NCBI GenBank assembly: GCA_963920665.1
Contig: OY987266.1
Span: 13,893,001-13,957,000, forward strand
Reading direction: 5' to 3'
DNA length: 64,000 bases
Source: Straminergon stramineum
Lineage: Eukaryota; Streptophyta; Bryopsida; Hypnales; Calliergonaceae
Shown here one piece after another: positions 1 to 10,800 of the stretch. The number at the start of each line of letters is the position of its first letter. Position 1 is the stretch's first letter. Under the pieces are notes generated by a model, which saw only the letters and a list, made by a program, of their open reading frames with translations, did no database searches and had not been told where the DNA came from. A program made the translations under genes and the position numbers.

Positions 1-235
1 TCAGACAGGATGGACAAATGGGCAAACTAGACTAAATGGAAGGACGGTCCGGACAGTCCAGACGCCTTTCATATTTGAAATTTTTGAATTGGCAAGTTGC
101 TTCCATGCTAGTGGTCTACATTAGAATCAGGGCGCAAATGTGGAAGTCAAGGCGGGGATGTCAGTGCAAGGCATTGACTTTCTGTTGGAGCACCAATGCC
201 TCATTAGGGCACAGACTTCCTGTCACGGCGCGAAC

Positions 236-527
236 TTTAGGTCAGGGCGCAGACATCCCACTCCTCAACCATAGTGGGGGGGGGGAAGTCAAATTCGCAT
301 TGAACTTGGTCATGGGATTCTTCTTTCCCATGGAGAGGGGGAACCCATTATGTAGCCAACCCTTTATTTGAATTTGGGGAATATCTTCAAATCAATGGTT
401 GCATCAAGAGGTCCAACTACTTTTTGAGTTCAAAGACAATATATAGAAGCATGTCACTCCCTTCTTGGGGCCGGACTTCTCCTTCTTGCCTTCATCAAGC
501 ACTTAAGAACTAGGACCCACCTCAAAA
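236..527 (+). repeat. Direct repeat copy 1 (about 290 bp)
   Basis: This stretch is repeated, diverged, at 1424-1716. Shared landmarks are a GGGCG(C/T)AGAC motif, a G-run, then TTCTTCTTTCCCATG and later CCAACTACTTTTTGAGTTC. Both copies lie in the same orientation inside the 1-4303 unit. Confidence 0.75.
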
Positions 528-589
528 AAAAATTTAGAAAATGAAACTGAATTTCCAAACAAGAAGGACAAAATTTGTATGAGTCAAAT

Positions 590-2430
590 CCCAAAAGGTT
601 TGGAGTCCTAATTAAAGACAAGGTACATATTCGTTTAAATTCGAGTTCAAGGATTCATTTTTTTTTTTTCTAAATAGAACCTATTTGGAATTTAGGGTTT
701 GGAGTTTAAAAATCAAATCATAACCAACTTATAATTTTTTGGATTTTTGTTCAAGGCTCTATTTTTTAAATAAATAGCTACAATGTTTTGGATTGAAATC
801 AAATACAAATTATAATGCATTGAAATATACTTGAAGGGTTTGTTTTCCGAGAAAGAGGCTACAAGGGTTTGGGTCTTCAAGACTTGAACAATATATTCTT
901 GTAATGGGGATACCAAAAGGGTTTGGTATTAAAATGAAATTCAATCTAGTTAGATTATTTTTGAATTCAAGTTCAATAGGTTATTTTTGTAATGGGTAAC
1001 CCAAACCGGTTTGGGTCTTTGTGAATTGGGATTGAAATGAAATACTAGTCAAGTTATTTTGAATTCAATCATTCCCCTAGAAAATTTTATTTGTATAATG
1101 GGATACTAAAAGGGTTTGGTATTGAAATCAAATACTAGTTAGGTTATTTTAGAATTCAAGTTCAACGGTGTATTTTGGTAATGGGATCATAGAGGGCTTG
1201 GGAATTAAGATGAAACACTTGTTAAGATTTTTTTGGAATTCATCTTCAACGCATTCTTTTTGTAAGGGGCTACTAGAGGGTTTGGGATTGAAATGAAGTA
1301 CTAGTTAAGATATTTGAGTGTTCAAGTTTGTGAGTTTGCATGGGGAAGTTTGTCATGGAGAGAGTTCAAATTTGGCTTGGAGAAAGTACAAGTCTATCAC
1401 TTGGATAAGTTTCCACACATACACCTAGGTTAGGGCGTAGACGTCCCACTCCTTAACCATAGTGGGGGGGGAAGGTAAATTCGCATTGAACTTGGTCATG
1501 GGATTCTTCTTTCCCATGAAGAGGGGAAAACTATTAATGCAGTCTACCCTTAATTTGAGCTTGGGGAATATGTGCAAGTCAATGGCTACATGAAGAAGTC
1601 CAACTACTTTTTGAGTTCAAAGACAATTCATGGAAGGATGTGGCTCCTTTCTTGTGCCGCACTTGTCCTTCTTGGCTTCCCCAAGGACTTGAGAACTAGT
1701 CCCCACCCCCAAAAAAGGAGATTTCAGAAAATGAAAATTAACTTGTACACTTCAAGAAAAAAAATTTGAAATTAGACACTAGAGGTTTGGGGATTTATAA
1801 CGAAATACAAGGTACACATTTAAAAAAATTCAAGTTGAAGGATGCGTTTTCGAATTCTCCAAAGAGAAACTAAAAGGGTTCAGAGTTCCAAAAACAAATC
1901 AAACACGGCTTATATTTCGTAGAGTTCTAATTGAATGGGTTTATTTTTGGTAATGGGGGCTACAAGGGTTCGGAAATTGGAATTCACATCATTAACATAT
2001 TACAATGTATTCAAATGTAGTTCAAGGATTTATTTTTGAAAATATAGGCTACAAGGATTTGGAAAGGAAACAAAATGCAAGTTCTTGTGGTTGTGAAGCA
2101 AGTTCAAGGCTTTTGTCTTGTTATTGGATGCTACAAGGGTTTTGATTTGAAATCAAATAGAAGTTATGTTTTGTTTAGTTATCGTTGAAGGCTTTTTGGT
2201 GTTAATAATTTTTGTTCCAAGTATTTAAACTTTAAAATTCAAATCAAATACAAGTTAGATGTTATGTGCTTGTACTTCAAGGGCTTCAAATCCTTCAAGT
2301 TGAAATACGGGTTATAAGGGTTTGGAAGTCCCTTCAAGTACAAGTTAATATTTTTGGGTTCTACTTCAAGGGTTTATTTGTGTTAATGGAAGATACAAGG
2401 ATTGGGATTTGGGAATTCAAACCCTTTGGT
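590..2430. repeat. Diverged tandem array, unit about 85 bp
   Basis: A unit of the form 'TTTTTGTAATGGG-TACAAGGGTTTGG-ATTGAAATCAAATAC-AGTTAGTTATTTTGAATTCAAGTTCAA' recurs with substitutions and indels, with starts near 903, 990, 1097, 1180, 1263, 1948, 2031, 2111 and 2390. Short reading frames here lack conserved content and I regard the region as non-coding. The 1424-1716 direct repeat interrupts the array. Confidence 0.6.
1424..1716 (+). repeat. Direct repeat copy 2 (about 290 bp)
   Basis: Partner of 236-527, about 1190 bp downstream in the same orientation. It interrupts the 85-bp array and may mark an internal duplication of the large element. Confidence 0.75.
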
Positions 2431-2437
2431 TATTGCT

Positions 2438-2712
2438 TATAAATTCAAAAGGAATTAGTATTTTTTGCTTACAATGCAAAAAAATATGGTTCAATTGAAT
2501 GAGGGCCCCTTTATTGATTCTTAATGGAGAATGAATTAAATTCATTCACCTACACGGAAAAAAAATATGGGTCCAGGGAGCAAGGTTCCTCTTCCTTTAC
2601 TTTTAAATTTACAAGAAATTAGTTCCACTTGACCCCGATGGAAAAAAATATGGTTTGGTTGTACAAGGGCCCCCTTTCATTCAAAAATAGATTAGTTCAA
2701 TTTGACTCCGAT
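2438..2712 (+). repeat. Direct repeat copy 1 (about 280 bp), left of the TTAA element
   Basis: The stretch starting near CATTAAATTCAAAAGGAATTAG-like sequence recurs at 3669-3950. It is itself built from shorter units beginning GAAAAAAATATGG followed by a GGGCCCC-like core. The TTAA-flanked element 2717-3630 sits between the two copies. Confidence 0.7.
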
Positions 2713-2716
2713 TTAA

Positions 2717-3630
2717 CCCCTAAAGGACCAAGGCCTATTTTTTTCCCAAAACCACTCAAAACTGCCATTTCTTTAGCAAAGAGTAAAAACAATTAAATTT
2801 TTTTTCCACATCCAAACTTACGATCCTACAATTGACTAATATGAGAATGTGTGGAAAAAATTTCAGAATTTTGGACCACACAAATTGCAAGAAATCTACA
2901 TTTGAAGTACAAAAAACAAGTTTTTCAGCACATTGTGGGACAAGATTTTTTGACTTCGGACATTTTAAACTTTATATTTTTGCACTGAAAATTTTTGAGC
3001 TTTAAATCTTTACAATGGAGAATTGAGTTGAGAGTCTAGCAAAAAAAAGAAAATTAAAAAAAAAATTTCATTATTAACAAAATTATTAAGTTGAAGTAGA
3101 TACGAGATAGTAGGAAAATCTAAAATATTAATATCTTTCATAAGGAATTAAAATGCATTAATCCCAATGGTAAGATTATTCTAGCAAAAAATCTAAACCA
3201 CAAGGAAATTTTTTTTTTAAATTGTAAAAATTGCATTCGGAAATGAATCCTACAAGTTATTTTTTTCAGGAAGATGCTCTAAGTGCTTGAAAAATAAGAT
3301 TGTCTATAACTTTCTCATAACAAATCCAAATGTAATGAATCAAAGCTTCCTAGATAGACAAAAATATAATATATGGAAGGAAAACTAAAAAGAAAAAAAA
3401 TTCAAATTTCTGCAAATTTTTTTATGTTGAAACCCCTCTCCCCTATTTTGAGCTTATTTGGGCATAACTTTTGTTTCTAGGCACCGATTGAAAAAAATAT
3501 ATATTCCCACGAAGCTTATAAGTTTTTCTATCTACATAAAAAGTTTCAAAAAATCAGGACAAAAACTCAACCCGTAGGTACTTGCCTAAAATCCCATTTG
3601 TCCCTCAAGGGGACAATGGTCCTTTAGGGG
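2717..3630. mobile_element. Non-autonomous TTAA-flanked element, copy A (piggyBac-like)
   Basis: The 914-bp unit begins CCCCTAAAGGACCAAGG and ends with the inverse of CCCCTAAAGGACCATTG. The left flank is TTAA (2713-2716) and the right flank TGAA, one change from TTAA. A second copy in opposite orientation lies at 45908-46831. The two share internal sequence next to one terminus: an AAAACC-CTCAAAA-CTGCCATTTCT stretch and a GTGTGGAAAAAATTTCAGAA stretch. TTAA target duplications with termini beginning CCC are the hallmark of the piggyBac superfamily. No transposase frame is present, so mobilisation would need a partner in trans. The superfamily call is inferred from the ends only. Confidence 0.6.
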
Positions 3631-3668
3631 TGAAAAAAATGTGGTTCATGTGAGCAAGGGCACCCCCT

Positions 3669-3950
3669 TATTGCCCATAAATTCAAAAGGAATTAGTAAT
3701 TTTTTGCCTACAATGCAAAAAAATATGGTTTAATTGAATGAGGGCCCCTTTATTGCTTCTTAATGGATTTAATGAATTAAATTCATTCGCCTTCAAGGGA
3801 AAAAAATACGAGTCCATGCAGTATGGTTCTTTTCCTTCACTTTTAAGTTCACAAGGAATTAGTTCCACTTGGCGCCAATGAAAAAAAATATGGTTCAGTT
3901 GTACAAGGATCCCCTTCATTCAAAAATAAATTAATTCAATTTGGCTCCAA
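3669..3950 (+). repeat. Direct repeat copy 2 (about 280 bp), right of the TTAA element
   Basis: Partner of 2438-2712 in the same orientation. The repeated units were probably tandem before element A inserted. Confidence 0.7.
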
Positions 3951-4303
3951 TTTTGAAAAAATCATCCACGCCTTAACTACCGTCCACACTCTAACTGCCA
4001 TCTGTGCCTCGACCCACTCTAGTCCCTGCCCTGACATTCGGCCGCGCCCCGATACAATTCTGTCCTTGCCTTAACTTTTGTCCGCACCATGGCAAGATTA
4101 TGTTTGTGTCCTGACTAAAGTCTGCGCCCCTACCGGTGACGTCCGTGTCCTAGATCCTACTTGGCAACCAGGTGGCGTTAAAGTGGGAGCCAAATCAACT
4201 GTTTTTTCAATTAAAGAAAGTCAACTTAGTGTTGATTACATCGGACAGACAAGACCTCTATCGGATGGGCAAACCGGACATCCGTTCAGTATAACAACCC
4301 TGA

Positions 4304-7300
4304 TCTAGATATGTCATAGATGGTATAGAGTGTGCCATCTAAAATCTATATTTATTCTAGATTTCTAAAATCTATATGTCCTCAATGTATGAAATCTCTA
4401 GCTATCCTAGATATTCCTTTTATAGATTAGATTACGTAGTCTAAAAAATGGTACATGGAATACCTCCATTTTAATGAAATTGACCATATAGTCTATAGTT
4501 GCAAGCTGAGTTTAAAATTTGGTCCCAACAATAATGTACTATGTTCTACCATTTGGTTGTGAGTTAAGCTCTAAACTCACAATTTTTTATTTGGAATTAT
4601 AAAAGTTGTGTCCATTTCTATCTGTCTATGACAATGATGTTAGCACGTGAATACAAAGACATGAACCTATGAGCCTTGAATCTAATTGTAGGTATGTACC
4701 TACAGCCATTTGAAGGTGTTTATAATACATGTACCTCTAACATAGATACACCATAAAATAGAAAGAGTCTATGACATAAACACCTATAACTATAGAAATT
4801 ATCTACAATATCTTAGAGTCCTAAGCTCATGGGCTTATAGATTCTATGCTCACATGCTAGCACTCTCCTATTTGTGATGTAGGGCCCAATTGTGAAATAT
4901 AGTGTATGATATTGGTTCGAGTTGTTGCAGGTACTAGATATTTCATTGTCTTTGCATTTGGTCTCTTAATTTACTGAAATCAGCCACAGAATACGTGTCG
5001 TCATCGAAATATCTGGTTCAATAGCACGTCTGCAAATTCCTGTTATCAACTAAGCGGTTTGTCTGTGATGAGTTTCCATTTTGGATTGACAGCCAACAGG
5101 GGTTTCAATACCAACGTTCTTGAGATTCTTGGATAGGTGGAGGGTGTGTGGAGAGAATGTCATCGATCAAAGTCTATCATAAACATGAAGATGCTTGCGA
5201 CCTCGATCTTTTATGTGATTTCCGGCTTCATCTTCGTTGGACATCCCTGTTTTGCCTTGCACAGAGAACTAGCTCCACTCTTCACCAGATTCGCCAAACA
5301 GTTACTCAATTAGCAGAGGAAGTATTTCGCGGCGACGTCTCCTCACCTCTACATATTGTTGAAGCCATGTCGGAGCTTGTTTCGTGTCCTCAGAATCATA
5401 ATTGTGGATCCTGTCATTTCAAGGGCCTTTGGAGACCAAGTGCCATTAGATCGATTGCGCTGAGAGAATTTGAATCAACTTGGCACATGCCAATCTTGAC
5501 GCGATGATAGCCGACTTGATCGAATTGATAAAATGGTTGTTATCGAGCTGTATGAAATTTATGTGTGGCGTGTACGTAGCTTACAAGCTTCCAGGGGACA
5601 CCAATGGAAAAAAAAAGTGATTTGGCAGAGATTGGCGGAATTGAAAACAATGCTCGATCGACCGACTAGCAGAGCTAATTAGCCGTTCATGGGAATTGCA
5701 CACGTGTTGAAGAAAATGGATCCATGTGGATCAGAAATGAGTCCCTCTATCAGAAAATGGATCAGAAATATATATGCACTGCATCATGGGAAATACTCCA
5801 GCCTGAGTAAAGGAATGTGAAGTTCTAAAGATACTCAGTATTCGTGGATTTGAACGTTTGAAGCTCAATGCTGGATACAATACCCAAGGCTAGGTATATA
5901 TTTGTTTTAAACAACGAACAAGGACTGTAGTTACAGAAATCGAAGTAGAGGTGAAAAGGGTGCCATCCAAATCACTGTAATGCTATTACCTTACTATTCT
6001 ACGTTGTAAAGTATGCTTCATAGACCATATCTTCATGGTTTGATTTTCCAATATCAATTCTTTCCAATATTTGTCTGTAATTTCTGAAGCGTATAATTCA
6101 ATATACCTTCTAAAATTGATATGAATTCAATTTGTAGTGGTTTTCTCAAGGACTTTCGGTTATGAGTTTGAAATCTCAAGTCGTTTCTATCATGTAACTA
6201 ACACAAGAATCTAAAATAAAAATAAATGGATTAATAACTGCATTCTTGGTCAGCAAGAGTCAAATTTTGATTAATATTGAAAACAAAATTTATGTAAGGA
6301 GTAGGATGTCCATATACTGGTAATGTGTTCTATTGCTAATCTTCTTTGGGGGGATGGGGAGGGCAGAGATTTATAGCTCTCAAATTATTCTTCAATAAAT
6401 TTTTCATTATAGGAAAGAGCAAGCCGCATATAATCCAAGTTGTTTCATACTTTTGAGACCCTTGTGGAATCAATTATGAATTTTCAAAGTTAACACTTAG
6501 TTGGCACTTGATGTGTCCCTAGGGTGTGTCAAAAATCACTCACAACTTCTGGATGATTTTTAGTCCTCAATATAATACCTAAAAGTGAATCCACATTGTT
6601 TCATAATGAGCCCTTTTTGTGACGTTTTCTCTCAAGAATTTTTAATTCAACGAAGGCTTCATTCTAAGACACAACAATATCTTTTCAAGCACTATTTTTA
6701 GGGTGCATTTTGAAGAGTTGGGGCTCTTTCTACACCAAATAGGGGTATTAAGGAGACCCATACTATTTAATTGACATTTTGCACTATATAAATATCTACC
6801 TTTATTGTACATCAGTAGCTATTGAAGTGTTTGGGGATGTACATCATGTTTCAAACATCTACAATTTTCCACAATCAGTCCCTTTAATTTTTTGGTCCCC
6901 TTAATACCCCTATTCAATGTACATAACCTGCTGTGGCCTGTGTCTTGTGAGTGTGGTGAGGTTGTGTCGGTAAAGCAATTATTTGGTTACCTTGGAGAAA
7001 TGGAAGGCCACTGCAGGTTATGAAGAGTAGGGTCTCTTTCTACTAATGAATGGAACTCAGCTTATGATGGAAGGGGTAGTCTGTTGTCCCAGAGAACGCG
7101 AGGCTTTGTAGACACTGTTCACCTTACCTACTTGTCTGCATCAGTCGGGGGACTCGGGAGCTTCGGCATTGCTTTCACGGTGGGGATGTCGGAAATTCTC
7201 CACAGCACCTTGTCTCTTTCGGAACAGTAACTCTCAGGACATGGACACAAGGTTCAAACTGTAGCTCATGGAGCAACTCGTTGTCAAATTCTTCTTGGAA

Positions 7301-7874
7301 GAACCTAAATGAGAAAATCAGTATGGTGGGAGTGTTTGGGGGTACAGGCAGTGTCTGCCACTTTTGAGGTGATAGTGGTCCATGCATCTCGAGAGAGAAT
7401 AACTCCCAACAGTTTTTTGAGCTCGTATTCACAACTCGAATGTGAGCCGCAAAACCAATTGCAAGTGCTTGAGATGGTCGCTGTCAACACAACCGAGAAG
7501 CCTGTACTTGCATTTAACTCAAGTTCAAGAGTGCATGGATTGGCAGGCATGCAAAACCTGTGTTATTTTCTCTTTTCGACCAAAGAAGATAATGCGAGCT
7601 AGTGTCCATAATTGCAGCTTAATTTCAAATGCATGTAAAAATACAAACTAAAATATGTTATTAACCATTGAGAATTAATGCAGTGAAGAATTCTTTCCAA
7701 AAAAAAAGTAATACAATTATGGGAACTCAAAGTACATGAATCGAGGCATAAAACCCAATGCTCAACATTACTAACTACTGCAACTACAGAAACGCAACAG
7801 AACCCTACAACTTTTCTTCAAACCACTGTTGCAACTTCCAATAGTTTAGAGCAATCAAGTATCATCTACATAAT
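4304..7874. other. Intergenic stretch with two unassigned reading frames
   Basis: An open frame on the plus strand (5148-5507, 119 codons, starts MERMSSIKVY) sits in slightly more GC-rich DNA than its surroundings, but I recognise no domain in it. Around 7140-7600 both strands stay open for 80-100 codons and base composition looks exon-like. Neither strand resembles a family I know. These may be remnants or lineage-specific exons. The remainder is AT-rich with no visible RNA gene. Confidence 0.25.
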
Positions 7875-10800
7875 CTATGTTGCAATATCAATCTTATGCT
7901 TTCTGGTAGAATCTTCAGTCTCAAACCTGCATTCACAGATACCAAGAAAGAAAGGGAGTTATCATACAAGAAGTTCCTATACAAGGATCCACAGAAGCAA
8001 GTTTATTTTGTTTAGAAAATTTCAACCAGAACAGAATAGGCTCAACAATATACGCCATAACAACAGGGTTTTGAGTAAAACTAGATAAGACCTTCAGACA
8101 TCAATTTCAGAATCTTCGCACTTATATATGATTAGCGTAACCATAGACGGACCACATAAATGATAGAGAAGATTCTGAATATGGTGTTGTCCGCAAGTGT
8201 CCAATAGTTTCTAAAATAGTGTAACTGCAAATCCTGGTACCTCGTAGAAGCATGAGTTGTGAAAACTTACGTTTGATCACCATGTGCATCATTCCGATCA
8301 AAAGGTAAAATCAGATTGAGAAACAAGGCAATAAATCCTCCAATTGAGAATCCATTCGAAATGACAATGATAAGTGAGTCTCTAAACCCTGAACACATAC
8401 CAAGTACAACATCCAAATCAGTACATCAAATCCAAACGAAAATCGCACTTCAGGATATGCATCCCACCATCGTAGCTACCGGCATAACAAATTAACGTAT
8501 TTCAGAAACATTTAGACAACGTCATAAACACTATTTTCTCCACGGTTCATGGGATTGACCCGTATATGATTCATAGTGAAGCTTCATCTCATGTTTTAAA
8601 AAAATTCCTGACAACATTCAAACTTTACAAAAAAACTCGTTCCAAACACAGTTGGAGAATTTTACTGCCAGTTTGTTGTCAGTAAGTTACCTCGGAAAGC
8701 CGGAGACCAGTTAGGATTGACAGGCCAAAAGTTGCCTTGAAGAGGATAGTCCGCGAACTGCCCAGTGATATTGACCCAAGCAGGGACCAAAATGACGCCC
8801 ATGCCAACACCAATAGACATGATAGCAATAAACCGATTTCGCCGGTTGAGACCTTCTCTGAGATTCAGCACATGGATTCCAGAAACCACCACTCCAGTAA
8901 ACAAGAACGTTGTCATGCCGCCCAGGACACAATTCGGAATCGTCAAAATGATGGCTGCAAACTTCCCAATGATGCCAAACAGCATGAGCCACGCACAGCA
9001 CGCATAACCCGCGTAGCGAGACGCACACCGCGAAAGGGAGATAACGCCATTGTTCTGTGCATAGGTTGTCACAGGCGTGATGAAGGCCAAGGTTCCAAAG
9101 AAGGAGTTGATGCCATCCGCTACCACGCCTCCCTGAATCCTTGTCTCAAACTTCTCCCCGTATGGCTCCAGGTGACTGGCTTCCGTGGTGGCTGTGATGT
9201 CGCCGATGCATTCCATTGTGGTCACCATGAATGATAGCAGACATGGCAGCACTGCTGGCCCGTAGAAGCCCAGAGGGATCCGTTTGGTCCATAGAAAGGT
9301 TATCCACTTTGCGTCCAAGATCTGCTGCCCTGTTACGTACCTGGAAGGCCAAGTTCCAACTCTCAAAAACGACATCCAGAAATTCTTAAAAAACACACTC
9401 AAGTAAACTTACAAAATCACATGCCATTCTTATGTTTTCACGTAGTCTACCCATCTTATAACAGCATATACAAAAGAGGATACGATTTACATTCAATGAA
9501 TATGCCTAAGGCTGGTGTGCAACAGCATGCTACTTCTGCTTGCTCAATCTAGGAGCTATTGTGATTGATGTCAAAGTCTTCAAAAATCTGACACTTCAGA
9601 TCTAAGAAGACGCGTTTCCAGGAATTTTCTTTTAAGGATTGGAGCATCTTGTGTACCCTGATTCATGATTGACTTAGGAAATGTACCCAAAATGTCAGGA
9701 GCTTCTTTCAGGAATGTTATGATCTGTGATATTACATGGCCCTCGCAGTGATGGATGTTATATAAAAATGGATTGAGGTTGAGATAGACCATACCTGTAT
9801 GTGGTACAGACACCGTCGTTGCAATCTGTGTACTTTGTGCTCGCAGCAACAATCATACCCACAAGCAACCCGATGACAATCTGGCCAAGAATGGATTTGA
9901 GTACTGTAAGATCCACTGCTGGGAGTGGTGAAAACACGGTCCAAAAAAATGGAAATTGCACGAACTACAGTACTAATCAACAAAAAGCTTGTACTCAAGG
10001 CTCGAATTTGTGAGCTTCCAAAACGTGTATGAGACATCGTACCTCTATGTTTCGGATAAATGGGGATCCAAATACTTCAGAAAGGATGATGGCGAAAAAC
10101 ACAACCAGCCCTAGTCCCAGGTACACGCGATGTCCAAAAGCCAGTACCACTTCTCCATTTCCAGAGCAAGGAATCTTTGTGGTCAACACCTGAGTCATGA
10201 AAGACAATGCAAATAATAAATACCAACTCTATGAGCAAAAATAACTTCCTTCAGCTGTCGTGTGAACACGGGATGAGCTCAACATGGTGCACAAACAGAA
10301 TCTGCATTCTCTTTCCAATCGTATGAAGGCACTGTTCCTCATGATAGAGCTTCAGGATATATCATCAAAATCATTAAATTGACGCAATTCTGGGTGCCAA
10401 AACTTGTGAGATTCATCTCCCCAAAACGCTAAAAACTAGGGCTGGTATAGATGAACGTTTCAAGTAGCACTTCCTTAAAAGTGCCAAAGTCATGGAATTC
10501 TGCCAGAATAACGAAATTGACGTTAATTTTTCATAAGATAGACGGACAGCATCCTACAGATAATTGCAAGATATGAATTGACAACCAAATTTATTTCTTG
10601 AAAGCATCTGGAAAACGAATTACCTGACTACTGCAGAAGACACCTCCACCCCAGTTGGCGAATCCAGATCCAATAAGTGCGGTTCCTAAGAGAACGAGAC
10701 AACTTCCTGTCACAACTGGAGGAAACAAGCGACGCAACACTCTGGATGGGACAAATGATATACCGATCTGGTAAAAGCAGCACACCAAAATCTGCACCAG

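Larger units (their letters stand above)
1..4303. mobile_element. Large non-coding transposon-like unit with inverted subterminal arrays; left end outside window
   Basis: No credible gene is visible. Near the left edge a short motif of the form TCAGGGCGCAGAC recurs about every 25-30 bases between about 125 and 255. The same motif recurs in reverse orientation between about 3970 and 4145, for example GTCTGCGCCCC near 4113. Inward-facing arrays at both ends of a stretch filled with internal repeats are typical of the subterminal regions of large DNA transposons (CACTA or Mutator-like). The right edge is placed near 4303 only because the repeat character stops there. The left terminus lies before the window, so no terminal inverted repeat or target duplication can be verified, and the superfamily is not assigned. 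Confidence 0.45.

Noticed and set aside
7305..7602. Overlapping frames on both strands as a real gene
   Set aside because: Both strands stay open and neither translation shows a family motif or clear splice partners.
8737..9234. 165-codon plus-strand open frame
   Set aside because: It is antisense to exon 7 of the transporter, where strong conservation is on the minus strand; its translation resembles nothing.
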